Numbered from the stretch's first letter, positions 22,317-33,179 are shown. The stretch is DNA of 64,000 nt from Neoechinorhynchus agilis (GCA_051530055.1 CM121341.1:11284001-11348000), one strand, 5' to 3'. A program made the numbers and translations. Notes: generated by a model from the letters alone, not told the origin.

Positions 22317-22864
22317 ATGAAGGCTAGCCTTGCTGTGAGGGAAGCGAGTGGCTTCGTTATATTCCGTCGTCCGTCCTGCCGGCGACCAGTCGAATATCTT
22401 CTTTTGAAAGCATCCTATAAGCCTTATCATTGGACGCCTCCAAAAGGTATAAAATTATCCATCATGACTCCATGCAGAATGCCCATTAACATGTTTTAGG
22501 CCACATTGATCCGGGTGAGACAGCTTACTTGGCTGCGATTAGAGAAACCAAAGAAGAAGCCGGAATCAGGGCCAGCGATATGAAACAGGATCCTAAATGG
22601 GAACCACTTCCAATCACAATCGAGTATACAACACCTACGAATGTGCTAAAGAAGGTGCATTACTACATCAGCGAGGTTGGCAATCAAACGAAGGTCATCT
22701 TAAGCTCAGAGCATAGATAAAGAGGAGTAGCTGGGCGATTTCTTGGTAGATTCTTCTCTTATTGTACAGAGTATACTTGGCAGCCCTTAAGTGTTGCAAT
22801 GGATATAGTGAATTTTCCAGAAATGCAGAAGGTGCTTGAGATTGTTAATGAGCGAGTGTGTTGA
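22317..22864 (+). CDS. NUDT2: bis(5'-nucleosyl)-tetraphosphatase (Ap4A hydrolase), Nudix family
   Basis: Cleaves the dinucleotide Ap4A to AMP and ATP in the cytosol. Three exons, 22317-22446, 22500-22716 and 22768-22864, give 147 aa, the usual length of animal NUDT2. The Nudix box is complete (GHIDPGETAYLAAIRET then KEEAGI, matching Gx5Ex7REUxEExGU) and binds the catalytic metals. It is preceded by YHWTPPKG and followed by the C-terminal WQPLSVAMDIVNFPEM block. Intron 1 is canonical (GTATAA...TTTTAG, 53 bp). Intron 2 (about 51 bp) is not: EHR joins EYTWQPL only if an AT-AC or GA-AG intron is removed, and its ends are complementary. The ATG follows directly after TTTTCAG, which suggests spliced-leader or 5' UTR splicing. 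Confidence 0.92.
22717..22767 (+). other. non-canonical intron 2 of NUDT2 (about 51 bp)
   Basis: Begins ATAAAGAGGAG and has CTTCTCTTAT near its 3' end. These pair over ten bases with one bulge, leaving TGTAC unpaired before the exon. The AT-AC register gives residues EHREYTW; shifting to GA-AG gives EHKYTW. A GT-AG reading in frame is not available, and read-through meets TAA at 22718-22720. Confidence 0.65.
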
Positions 22865-23970
22865 TCAAAAATAATGAGAGCTTGGCGGATTTGCGAGTGC
22901 GTCTTGGTGTTCATATAAGTATCCCACTTTTCTCTACGTTACTGACTGCTTGAATTCGACTTTGAAGTTTATTTCTATATCCAATATTACTGACACCTTC
23001 AGTATTCGGACTAAATAACGAACGCATAGGATAGCGAATTCATTGCCATTTGTCTTGTGAAATACTACTTGATTTTCCAGGATAACATTTTCGAAATGTA
23101 ATTATAAAGAAAAATCTTTTTTTCGAGCTTTCGCCATCTTATGGCTTCCTCATGAATCTACAAAGGCGCGTGGAGATGTGAAGTTTGTTAAAGTAGCGAC
23201 ATCGAAGCGGAAAGTTCGTCCCGTTTGTTGAGCTGTTCTAGGGCTCGTCTAGCTAATGTCCAGAACACTCCCTCGCATTGTCTGCGGAAACACCGCCCCT
23301 TGCTCTTCCAACCTCGGCGATATATATAGTTCCACGGGGTCCTTAACTACAAACCTAATTCGCGTGGAGGTTAACTAAAAGGAAATCGTGGCATATCTCT
23401 TCAATCTGAACGAGCGGTTTCAAAAGAAAAATTTTAATAACCATATTGCTGATGTTCTTTTATAATATCAATTTAGGTTGTAACAATGAACAAAAAGACC
23501 GGCGGAAAATTTTTTGAGTACTGTGATTGATCATTGGAAAACTTTTTAAGCCTTCTCTTACGATTGCACATTTTTAAGTATAACATTTTTCAAACATGTT
23601 GTTCTCTGAGGTTCGAAAAATTCCTGCAAATTAGAAATTCGGACTTTATCGCCGCTTGCCCATAATCAACATTCATATTATTCGGACTTTGTTCCGCAGT
23701 TGTAAATATTTATGGAACATTGCAATTACACTGTAGTTGCTTGAGACAAAGTAGTAATTTTTTAAAGCAATAGTCGGAATTTTTACATGAATTCAAATAA
23801 GATTAAATCGTACAACGATCCACGATTGGCGAATTCATGGTTTGATGGACAATTTCAATAGTTTAAAGTAATCACTTAAATTAGTGATGATTCTTGAAAT
23901 CTGATGCAATTCTTATCCCAAACACTCAACTAGAAAGTTCGATATTTTTTATTTAAGATATAAAGCTACT
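22865..23970. other. intergenic DNA with a dispersed-repeat copy and a hammerhead-like relic
   Basis: Positions 23050-23160 share TCTTGTGAAATACTACTTGA and the following TCTTTTTTTCGAGCTTTCGCC-like block with 29560-29690, so they are copies of one dispersed element. On the minus strand 23153-23129 reads ATGAGGA, one A, a perfect 5-bp GCCAT/ATGGC hairpin, then GAAA: hammerhead-like but with the first core C changed to A. No gene was recognised. Confidence 0.5.
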
Positions 23971-23975
23971 GCTTA

Positions 23976-25746
23976 CTACACGCTATCTTCCCCTTTAACA
24001 ACGTCCAGACTAATTGGGGAATCTACTAATTCGTCGTCGTTTTCACTCTTTTCATGCCCGTGTCTAATCCAAGGTTCAACATCGCCACTTCCAAGAATGA
24101 GAAAGAGCAATCCGCCGATGACCCAAATAACCGACGATATGATAAAGACTGTTCTCCATTGCCAAGCAACATCAAGTCCCTAAAATATATTACATAAAAC
24201 GTTACAATCTTGATGCACTTACATTTCCTTCCTTTGTGAGAAATCCGGCGACGTGTGGCACAATTATGCCCGGAATCGTGGCCAGGGTGTTCGAAATCCC
24301 GAAAACTATTCCGGCAATTGGAGGTGCTAGGTCATTCGCATTCACCATGAACCCCGCTCCCCATGCAACACCACTAAATTAAAATTTTAAATGAAATATT
24401 TAAGAAACCAAAGAGTCTTACTATAAGCCTTGACCGATTGTCAACAAAGCGACAGCTAAGAATTTGTTTTGGCAGTTCACAAATCCGAGAGCAAAGAGAC
24501 ATATTGCGGGTATTATGGAACCTTTGATTTAATGTAGTGACAAAGAATTCGCTAGAACCTCAAACCTATCAAAACTGCCACTTTGCGTAGAAGGGTCCTG
24601 CTCTTGACCAGGTTTTTACTTAGCAATAGATCGGCCGAATAACTTGATACACAGATAACGATCCATACCGACAGATAGGGTAAGGATGATAAAAGTCCGT
24701 TCTAAAATATCTTTTCGGGTTTTATTCTTAAAAAAATCAACAAACCTTCTTTATATCAAAAAGTAGTTCTTCTTTCATGTAGGTCGGCGTTTGGGTTAGT
24801 AGAGTATAAAATCCCCAGTTCATGCAGGTATGACAAGAGAACATCCCCCAGCAGTGTTTGCTGGTGAAAATTGATTTCCATGGAACATTGGAATGGTCGT
24901 CTCCTCCAGCTCCTCCAGTAAATCTCGCAATGTAAAGCTTTTCCGCATTCCCAGTGAATTTGTTTTTTTCGGGAGTGTCTGAGAAAATGATTATCCATGC
25001 GAAGGTCCATACAAAGCCCAATATGGCAATGGTATAGAAAAGTCCGGGCCATCCCCACTTAGTCGTACACAAAAATCCTCCCAGAGGAAGAGTCATTATG
25101 GTGCCCAAATGAGCTCCGGATGTAGCTAAACTCACCAAGAAACTCCTTTCAGGTGTAGGAGCCCATTTGCTCCATATCTGAGATACAGCCGGAAATAGAC
25201 AGCCGCACCCGGTTCCAACTACCACCCTCAGGAAGATGAGTAGACCGTAGTGAATCCTGGCAGCTGAAGCGTAAAGAAGATTACAAAGACAGTTGGTGAG
25301 TAGAGCGCCTGTCATAACCCATTTTGGGCCGTATTTAGAGGAAAGGATTCCGGCTGGGATTTCGCTGATTAAGTATCCATAAGGTTGAAATCGTCCATGC
25401 GATAAAGTGCTCTTCGCCCCATAGACGACTCCAACGCGTAAAAGAAAGCACTAAGTAGATGGGACCGTATTGTAGGTGACCAATCAAATGTCTCCCTTTT
25501 GAATAGATCTTTCTTGGCGGTCTTTGTTTTACTGGAAGTGCCTAGTTCAGGACATAGTTGCATTGAGCGATTCGCTCGTTCGGTCATTTTTGTAACTTTA
25601 CTCTTGGTATCTACCATACAAACCAAATTGACACTTAAATCTATTTTCTGGCAGTACTGCATGAACATTCCCAACATGGCCAGAATTGCTACTACTTGCC
25701 GCATATGACCGGCCTTTCTAGCCAACGGTTCCTCAGGGTTAGTCAT
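23976..25746 (-). CDS. SLC17-family anion/phosphate cotransporter (major facilitator)
   Basis: A membrane transporter of the sialin/VGLUT/NPT family, which moves organic anions or phosphate coupled to Na+ or H+. Six exons on the minus strand: 25746-25438, 25378-24746, 24701-24566, 24521-24422, 24373-24223 and 24179-23976. TM1 carries QKIDLSVNLVCMV, the family's conserved first helix. SAFFYGYLISEIPAGIL follows, then KYGPKWVM, FLRVVVGTGCGCLFPAVSQI, PERSFLVSLATSGAHLGTI, GGFLC, WGFYTLLTQTPTYM, GAGFMVNANDLAPPIAGIVF and GISNTLATIPGI. The tail is acidic. Introns 2-5 are canonical GT-AG. Intron 1 (25437-25379) is not, and only its removal joins FFY to GYL as in the family. CACTTCAG ends one base before the ATG. 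The substrate cannot be assigned. Confidence 0.9.
25379..25437 (-). other. non-canonical intron 1 of the SLC17 gene (59 bp)
   Basis: In the register shown it begins GCGTTGGAG and ends TTTCAACCTTAT; GTTGGA pairs with TTTCAAC near the ends. There is no AG within about 30 nt of the 3' boundary. Skipping it is required because read-through meets a TAA at 25371-25369, just inside exon 2. Confidence 0.65.
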
Positions 25747-25749
25747 TCT

Positions 25750-27430
25750 GAAGTGGATATTAATTTGTGAGTGAATGGCTCCATTACAGTCAACGTGATG
25801 AGAGCGTTAGAAATACAGTTAAGCCATTATTTAAAAAAACCAAATACGGTTCATTAAAGTGCGTATTGATTAGCATCCTAAAGAGTCATAAAAACATCTT
25901 TTTATGAACATTTTGATAAATACCTTACCTCCATTATGCGTCGATAAGGATCCTGTCGAGTGGATAAAAATGTAGGCGTTTTAAGCAAAAAAAATTCGAT
26001 TATAAGCAACTTTAATGGTTATGGGGATATTTTGTCGCGTTAACCAAAAGGGACCTTGGAGCTAGATTCCTCCGCTTATAATCCTATCGGTGGAGAGATC
26101 AAATCTGGCGTGTCTGGAGAAAATACTAGGACATAATGCCTTTTTCCTCCCGAATCTTCCTACGTCTTTCAGTTTGCTTTATCGCGAACGATGTCGAAGA
26201 CTGCGCTTCAGAGGATTTATTCTGTATACATCTTGACGGGATGCAATCCTCCCGATATAAATAGTGAGCATTTCCCGCTATTCAATACCTTCTGAGAATG
26301 ACGAAGAGAAATCGAACTGGGAGATCAAGATATACGCAAATGTGGGCGAGCGGGACGATTTCGAGATTGAATGAAATCGCAGGAGCTAAGGAGAAAGAGA
26401 ATACTCATGACATTGACTGGAAAGACAGCGCACGCGATTCATGAAAAGAATCAAGAGATTGTAACAGGATTTGGATTAAGGGAAAGTTATACCATTTGAT
26501 TTTTTGCGTTTCTTTGTGAATTAATAATGTATATTTTTCGTTCTTTACAGACAAAAGAACCTGTAATGAATTCACCCTATTGCAAAAATCCCAGTGGTCC
26601 GAAAAGGATGGCAATGTTCATTAAAAAATCGGTGCGGTATTAGGTGTTCTAAAGGCGGTAATTTCAAACCGTCAATTAGTGAATGGAAAAAATGCGTAAA
26701 TTGAACTGAATTCGTAGTGGAGTTAAGACTTGATTAGGTTTAAAACAAAAGAAATCTCTAATGCTTTTAGACATTTTATTTCAGTCGATCGTTTAAGCTT
26801 AACGGAAATAGACGACTGCGGAGATAAGCGGCGTGTAATATATATAGGAGATGATGATTCGGGGGTGGGAATCTGAGAACCTTGTTACCCGTCAGAGGGA
26901 TGCAATGTCGTCGATCGAACCATCTTTGCTACTTTGGACTGCGGAGTAGCGTGGAAAGTCAGTACTCAAGCAGTGAAAATGTTTCGCTGGTGGACAAACA
27001 AGTGAATTTCAAAACACGAGTGATAAAATCTTTAAATACATGGCAAATAAAGGCAATATGTATTTTCAAAAAAATCTAATTAGGTTCACGAGCCACAATC
27101 CATAAATCAATGAGGATAATCTCTCGATTTTTTATATGAGGGTAACGAGAGCGTAAATTAGGGCGTGAAATAAGGGAAGCAACAAATAAGGGGCTTTTCG
27201 TGAAAATTGGGAACTTGTGTTGCGTGATATTAATAAGAATTGATTAAGTGGAGTCTATTAGATAAAATATTCCTTAAAGGCTTTAAAAGTGAAGTTAAAA
27301 GATCATTTTTAACTTTAAGCGCAAATATTATAAGATTACGTCTATGTTTCTCAATTCACAGAAATGGGAAACGAATCGCAATATATTTTTAGTGGATATT
27401 CCATTGAAGCATGTTGTGTTTGGTGGTTTA
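25750..27430. other. intergenic DNA
   Basis: No conserved protein, RNA gene or repeat was recognised. Scattered small open frames lack supporting features. Confidence 0.3.
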
Positions 27431-27435
27431 ATCCG

Positions 27436-27890
27436 AACAAAACCTGAAGAAGTCCGACGAAACGGACGAAATATTGTCACAAAGGAATTAATAAATCTCT
27501 AAATCAGACGAAATAAAATACATCCATGAACAAATTCTTTACAGCAACCAAACAAATCCTTGGTTTATCTCTTTATTAAAAAATCAAAATTGTAAACTGA
27601 GATTCCAGTGCGAATTAAACACTTTTACAACCTGAAGAAGTTCTACGAAACGGACGAAATATTGTAAAAAAAGAATTAATAAATCTCTAAACCAGACGAA
27701 ATGAAATACATCCATAAACAAATTCTTTACAGCAACCAAACAAATCCTTGGTTTATCTCTTTATTAAAAAAAATCAAAATTCTGGACTGAGATCTTCAGT
27801 GCAGATTAAACACTTTTACAACCTAGAGAAGTCCTACGAAACGGACGAAATATTGTTACAAAAGGAATTAATAAATTAATCTCTATAGCA
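27436..27890 (+). mobile_element. three tandem ~190-bp units each with a hammerhead-ribozyme-like motif
   Basis: Units begin near 27442, 27631 and 27822. The first has CTGAAGA (27444-27450), one A, a perfect 5-bp stem GTCCG/CGGAC around ACGAAA, then GAAA and TATTGTC. The second and third are progressively altered (GTTCT on one stem strand; CTAGAGA in place of CTGAAGA). The rest of the unit, including AATTCTTTACAGCAACCAAA and TTGGTTTATCTCTTTATTAA, is well conserved in the first two spacers. Tandem hammerhead repeats are known from Penelope-like elements and retrozymes; activity here is not established. Confidence 0.6.
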
Positions 27891-28089
27891 CCAAACAAAT
27901 TCTTTACAACTATTGGATCAGCAGCAGCAAAAGTTCGGATGTACAAGATCTTGAGATACTAATTTCGATCACGAGGTTTTAAGGACGTGTTTGAAAATGT
28001 TCTGATGCTTATCTACTACCACCTCGACATTTCCATGACTCGATATCTTCACTAGACATACACGGCCACACACAAAACGTGATTTTATT

Positions 28090-28794
28090 TCATCTAAAGT
28101 CTTCGTGTGTTTCACAATCCGGAAACTGTTTCTTCATCCATCGCACAATTGCAATGATCGTTTCTTCGTCCTCGGCACTAACGTATATGTATCCATTGAA
28201 CCCAACAATTATCTCGTATTTTATTTCTTTAGCAAGCAAGAACAGCGATCTGGCATCTTGTTTAATGAGTGAGAGTGCACTCATGGGCGACATTCTAATG
28301 AGAATTCCGTGTTCATGTAAAGGTCCCATACCATTGGCGGTTCCATCTCGCTCAACACAAGTCAACTCCGCCGGTCCGCTCTCGGCACTCTTACGAACCC
28401 GACAAAATACGAGGTCTCCAGGTGAAAGCTCCGGTTTGTTCCGATGAGTGGCTCGTTCGAATGAAAGTCGAGGCAAAAGGGCATACTCGCAAGCGTTAAT
28501 GCTCACTTTGTAGACCTCGGATGAGCGATTGGCGATTACTCCAACGACGTAGTCGCGAGGCACTGGAGTGTACAGCTTTGGTAAAGTATTCAAATGCACT
28601 CCGTTCACATGTCCGTTTTTATTGTACTCGAAAATCACTCGACCACATATTAACGATTTAAATGTATCCGTGGACAAACGTCGCAGGCCGTTACCAACGA
28701 GCGGAAATTCTATTGATTTTAGCTTTGGAGAAATTTTGAACTCGCATCCATGGAGAACAATTTCACCGTTTTCGACATTCAAAATATCCGACAT
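28090..28794 (-). CDS. EXOSC3: exosome complex RNA-binding subunit RRP40
   Basis: A cap subunit of the RNA exosome, which threads RNA to the catalytic core in nucleus and cytoplasm. Single exon, 234 aa. An N-terminal domain is followed by an S1 domain (about 78-150: DYVVGVIANRSSEVYKV, LLPRLSFERATHRNKPELSP, GDLVFCRV) and a KH domain with the RRP40 signature GFNGYIYV (GxNGxIW/YV). The length is close to the animal family's. CTTTCTAG ends directly at the ATG, so the mRNA is probably spliced at that point. The TGA stop is followed immediately by AATAAA (28089-28084), implying a very short 3' UTR. Confidence 0.93.
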   Translation of the reverse strand: MSDILNVENGEIVLHGCEFKISPKLKSIEFPLVGNGLRRLSTDTFKSLICGRVIFEYNKNGHVNGVHLNTLPKLYTPVPRDYVVGVIANRSSEVYKVSINACEYALLPRLSFERATHRNKPELSPGDLVFCRVRKSAESGPAELTCVERDGTANGMGPLHEHGILIRMSPMSALSLIKQDARSLFLLAKEIKYEIIVGFNGYIYVSAEDEETIIAIVRWMKKQFPDCETHEDFR

Positions 28795-28799
28795 CTAGA

Positions 28800-30400
28800 A
28801 AGTGAGGGAAACAAGCTCTTGGCAAGAATTCAATGGTTCTTTGATGAGTGCGGTAAAGCTGAATTTGCTTCTAGAAATGCGAGCTCCATGGAGGTAATTT
28901 GAAAGTCGTAAAAACAATCAACACCTTGAATGATATTTTTTGGTCCTCGAGGAAGACTTAGTGAAGAGAAAATGCGAAATATTTACCCTGCTGAATTAGT
29001 CTATTTAAAATCGAAACACAAGGTGACATTGAGTTGTAATGTTTCCGAATCTGTCATTACAACGGTTTTTGTTATTTAAACCTTTTTGTGTAATCACCGT
29101 TGTTTAGAAGGAAAATCAAATGAAAAGACGCGAAGATCATTTGATTAAGGACTTAAGAAACGAAAAGAAATTTTGCGAAAGTCGAAATATCTTCATAAGT
29201 GAATGATCATTTTTCGTTGTTAGTAATCATTGTCCGAGCAATGCTTTAATAATATCATCGAGAAAGAAAATCCTTCGGGATCAAACAGATTGAATTGTGG
29301 TGAAGACCATCCTATTAAAATGCGTTTTTTTTCGAGACTATCACTACGATTCAAATAAAAATCGATTTGCGCAGATGTAAACCCACTAAGATAGAGGAAT
29401 ACTGTTTATGGATCTCTAACAAATAAACAGTTTTCTGTCGCTAATTTAAGAATTAAATCGGTTGTTATGAGATCTAAAATCTTAGCGAATTTTTCATCGT
29501 TGACTAGCTTAATCTCATACAAAAGTTCGGCCTTTTTTATATTGCCCATTGTTTTTTAAATTTCTTGTGAAATACTACTTGATTTCCCAGCTGCATGATT
29601 TTTACCAAGTTTTGTTTTTAAACTGACACTTGGACGGTATGTTGTAATGATAAAGAACATCTTTGTTTTCGAGCTTTCGCCGATTTAAGGACAAAAACAT
29701 CTTTGCTTAAGTACACAGCGATTATTTCGGCTGTCAATGAACCTGCGTACCGATTATCTCGCTTCCTGGAGATGGCGATTAGCCCACAGCTTCAGATGAC
29801 GAATAACGATTTTCTTTTTTTATCATTACAACAGCCCGCCACAGTGTCAATTTAAAACAAACCTTTTTATGATTTGAAAGTTTTTTCGATTTAATTATAC
29901 TCGCAACATCAATCACGACCCAGCTCGCCGCGGGCTGAGGTCGTGCCTATAATGTTGGCAGTGTTCCCTCGCTGGACAGTCATTATTCTGATATTAAAGT
30001 CTTGCTTTTTAACTGATACCTTTATAAAACTGCAAAACGTTTATAGACCCAATTTTGTGGTTATTTTATCCAAGAAGTGATGACATTTTTCATATTAATG
30101 AATAGAATTACTGACAAATCCCAAAACATCGCAAAGCAATGATAACTATTTCGCTCGACAGTGTGCAATACATTTCGAAGATTTTTTACTTTGGATATCC
30201 AAATTTATAAAAAGCATTATTCAAGATCTCCCAAGTATGTTCTTAAAAGATCTTAGACAACCTTGGTTTAATTGTAACATATTTACATATGCATAATTAT
30301 TTCAATAAATTAAAAATAGATTCTCGAAATGTCCGTGTTCATTTATTGCATTCGAAAGGAATATACAAGTTAAAGATTCAAACCTTAAAGTCCATGGTAA
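28800..30400. other. intergenic DNA containing an inverted-repeat element
   Basis: Apart from the element at 29609-29872, nothing is recognised. The poly(A) side of the repeat-protein gene lies at the right edge. Confidence 0.3.
29609..29872. mobile_element. terminal-inverted-repeat element, about 264 bp
   Basis: The left end TTTTGTTTTTAAACTGACAC through GTTGTAATGATAAAG is repeated inverted at the right end (TTATCATTACAACAG... to TTTAAAACAAAC), about 45 bp at roughly 80% identity. The left flank (29560-29690) is shared with 23050-23160. No transposase frame is present, so this is a non-autonomous MITE-like or foldback element. Confidence 0.6.
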
Positions 30401-30417
30401 GCATAGATGCACTTTTT

Positions 30418-33132
30418 CTACTTCATTGTACTTGGATCTTCTCGTCGTCGCTTATTTTGAAGATGTGAATGCTTATTTCGGATTTCCTTTCGTTTTCTTT
30501 TTTTTGAAGGTTCACACTCAGGCGCCTTCTCATTAGAACTTTTGTCACCTTCTGTCCTTGAAATCGATTGCTCATTCTCACCTCCATCACTTTTGGAACG
30601 TTTCGGACTATTTGCGGTTTCTCGAGTTTCTGGAGAAGAATCAATCACTTCAATCACTTCTGGTGGGGTTTTATCATCGATGACAATAAATTCCCGCCTA
30701 TCATATGACCCTTGAATGATGGGCATGGAGCATTTTATATCGAACGTAAGCTGCGGAGTAGGAGATACCGCTGGTGCCAAATTCATGGATTTCCGAATGA
30801 CGCTTCCAATTTTGTTTAATGCTTCTTTGAACATGTCCTTACAATTAACGTTCTTTTCGTTCAGATTCATCTCTCTAAAAACTGGTAGGAGACCAGAGGA
30901 TAAAATGTCGAAACATGTGAAGTCCTGAGCTGTTATTTCACTTAAGACGAGTCGTACCCAATCTTCATTCGTAACGGCATGCGTATAATCCAATCCAAAC
31001 GAAAGTTTGAAACACAACTCTTGGAGCATTTCTAGTATCGTTGTATTTTCTGGTTCCGTTTTTTGTTCACTTTTCTTTGTCGGAATGCTCTCGGTGTCAT
31101 CTTCAGGGCATGATCGCTTTTTACCTTTCACGCTGTCGTCTTCTTTAGGCTTCATCTCAGTTAACGATTCGCTGTTGGCTTCATTTGATATTGTTGGGCG
31201 TTTGGCCTCGGTCGCTTCATGAATTGAATCAATCTTCCTCTTCAGACTCGTCTCATGCATTTCCTTCCCTCGTGGTGCCAGATTTTCACCGGTTGGCAGA
31301 TTTTTTTCTGGTTCCGTTTTTTGCTCACTTTTCTTTGTCGGAATGCTCTCGGTGTCATCTTCAGGGCATGATCGCTTTTTACCTTTCACGCTGTCGTCTT
31401 CTTTAGGCTTCATCTCAGTTAACGATTCGCTGTTGGCTTCATTTGATATTGTTGGGCGTTTGGCCTCGGTCGCTTCATGAATTGAATCAATCTTCCTCTT
31501 CAGACTCGTCTCATGCATTTCCTTCCCTCGTGGTGCCAGATTTTCACCGGTTGGCAGATTTTTTTCTGGTTCCGTTTTTTGCTCACTTTTCTTTGTCAGA
31601 ATGCGGACGGTGTCATCTTCAGGGCATAATCGCTTTTTACCTTTCACGCTGTCGTCTTCTTTAGGCTTCATCTCAGTTAACGATTTGCTGTTGGCTTCAT
31701 TTGATATTGTTGGGCGTTTGGCCTCGGTCGCTTCATGAATTGAATCAATGTTCCTCTTCAGACTCGTCTCATGCATTTCCTTCCCTTGTGGTGCCAGATT
31801 TTCACCGGTTGGCGGATTTTTTTCTGGTTCCAATTTTTGTTCACTTTTCTTTGTCGGAATGCGGTCGGTGTCATCTTCAGGGCATAATCGCTTTCTACCT
31901 TTCACGCTGTCGTCTTCTTTAGGCTTCATCTCAGTTAACGATTCGCTGTTGGCTTCATTTGATATTGTTGGGCGTTTGGCCTCGGTCGCTTCTTGAATTG
32001 AATAAATCTTCCTCTTCAGACGCGTCTCATGCATTTCCTTCCCTCGTGGTGCCAGATTTTCACCGGTTGGCAGATTTTTTTCTGGCTCCGTTTTTTGTTC
32101 ACTTTTCTTTGTCGGAATGCTCTCGGTGTCATCTTCAGGGCATGATCGCTTTCTACCTTTCACGCTGTCGTCTTCTTTAGGCTTCATCTCAGTTAACGAT
32201 TCGCTGTTGGCTTCATTTGATATTGTTGGGCGTTTGGCCTCGGTCGATTCTTGAATTGAATAAATCTTCCTCTTCAGACTCGTCTCATGCATTTCCTTCC
32301 CTTGTGGTGCCAGATTTTCACCGGTTGGCGGATTTTTTTCTGGCTCCGTTTTTTGTTCACTTTTCTTTGTCGGAATGCTCTCGGTGTCATCTTCAGGGCA
32401 TGATCGCTTTCTACCTTTCACGCTGTCGTCTTCTTTAGGCTTCATCTCAGTTAACGATTCGCTGTTGGCTTCATTTGATATTGTTGGGCGTTTGGCCTCG
32501 GTCGATTCTTGAATTGAATAAATCTTCCTCTTCAGACGCGTCTCATGCATTTCCTTCCCTCGTGGTGCCGGATTTTCATCGGTTGGCAGATTTTTTTCTG
32601 GCTCCGTTTTTTGTTCACTTTTCTTTGTCGGAATGCTCTCGGTGTCATCTTCAGGGCATGATCGCTTTTTACCTTTCACGCTGTCGTCTTCTTTAGGCTT
32701 CATCTCAGTTAACGATTCGCTGTTGGCTTCATTTGATATTGTTGGGCGTTTGGCCTCGGTCGCTTCATGAATTGAATCAATCTTCCTCTTCGGACTCGTC
32801 TCATACATTTCCTTCCCTTGTGGTGCCAGATTTTCACCGGTTGGCAGATTTTTTTCTGGTTCCGTTTTTTGTTCACTTTTCTTTGTCAGAATGCGGACGG
32901 TGTCATCTTCAGGGCATGATCGCTTTTTACCTTTCACGCTGTCGTCTTCTTTAGGCTTCATCTCAGTTAACGATTCGCTGTTGGCTTCATTTGATATTGT
33001 TGGGCTTTTGGCCTCGGTCGCTTCATGAATTGAATCAATCTTCCTTTTCAGACTCGTCTCATGCATTTCCTTCCCGTCCGGTGCCGGATTTCCATCGGTT
33101 GGCAGATTTTTGATTTGCTGATTGCTAGTCAT
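30418..33132 (-). CDS. 904-aa protein of eight 86-residue repeats with a C-terminal SUMO-interacting-like and basic tail
   Basis: Not recognised. One exon; the first real ATG is at 33132, and an earlier in-frame TTG is not a plausible start. Residues up to about 700 are roughly eight tandem copies of an 86-aa (258-bp) lysine/glutamate-rich unit, with KEMHETSLKRKIDSIHEATE, AKRPTISNEANSESLTEMKP, KEDDSVKGKKRSCPEDD and KKSEQKTEPEKNLPTGENLA in order. A unique 200-residue end follows: a predicted helical region (LQELCFKLSFGLDYTHAVTN), then EFIVIDD and PEVIEVIDSSPE, both matching SUMO-interacting motifs (hydrophobic core plus acidic/serine), then SKKRKRKE and NKRRRED, likely nuclear signals. Low complexity, basic clusters and SIMs suggest a nuclear or chromatin-associated protein; this is inference. 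Repeats are 90% or more alike at DNA level, so copy number is probably variable. Start context: no clear acceptor. Confidence 0.75.
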   Translation of the reverse strand: MTSNQQIKNLPTDGNPAPDGKEMHETSLKRKIDSIHEATEAKSPTISNEANSESLTEMKPKEDDSVKGKKRSCPEDDTVRILTKKSEQKTEPEKNLPTGENLAPQGKEMYETSPKRKIDSIHEATEAKRPTISNEANSESLTEMKPKEDDSVKGKKRSCPEDDTESIPTKKSEQKTEPEKNLPTDENPAPRGKEMHETRLKRKIYSIQESTEAKRPTISNEANSESLTEMKPKEDDSVKGRKRSCPEDDTESIPTKKSEQKTEPEKNPPTGENLAPQGKEMHETSLKRKIYSIQESTEAKRPTISNEANSESLTEMKPKEDDSVKGRKRSCPEDDTESIPTKKSEQKTEPEKNLPTGENLAPRGKEMHETRLKRKIYSIQEATEAKRPTISNEANSESLTEMKPKEDDSVKGRKRLCPEDDTDRIPTKKSEQKLEPEKNPPTGENLAPQGKEMHETSLKRNIDSIHEATEAKRPTISNEANSKSLTEMKPKEDDSVKGKKRLCPEDDTVRILTKKSEQKTEPEKNLPTGENLAPRGKEMHETSLKRKIDSIHEATEAKRPTISNEANSESLTEMKPKEDDSVKGKKRSCPEDDTESIPTKKSEQKTEPEKNLPTGENLAPRGKEMHETSLKRKIDSIHEATEAKRPTISNEANSESLTEMKPKEDDSVKGKKRSCPEDDTESIPTKKSEQKTEPENTTILEMLQELCFKLSFGLDYTHAVTNEDWVRLVLSEITAQDFTCFDILSSGLLPVFREMNLNEKNVNCKDMFKEALNKIGSVIRKSMNLAPAVSPTPQLTFDIKCSMPIIQGSYDRREFIVIDDKTPPEVIEVIDSSPETRETANSPKRSKSDGGENEQSISRTEGDKSSNEKAPECEPSKKRKRKEIRNKHSHLQNKRRREDPSTMK

Positions 33133-33179
33133 AATCTCTTTGGTGATGGTTGAACGCAAGCGCGTGTTGTACTAGAGGT

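Noticed and set aside
31185-32954. Plus-strand 73-82 aa ORFs repeated every 258 bp
   Set aside because: They are antisense shadows of the 86-aa repeat protein.
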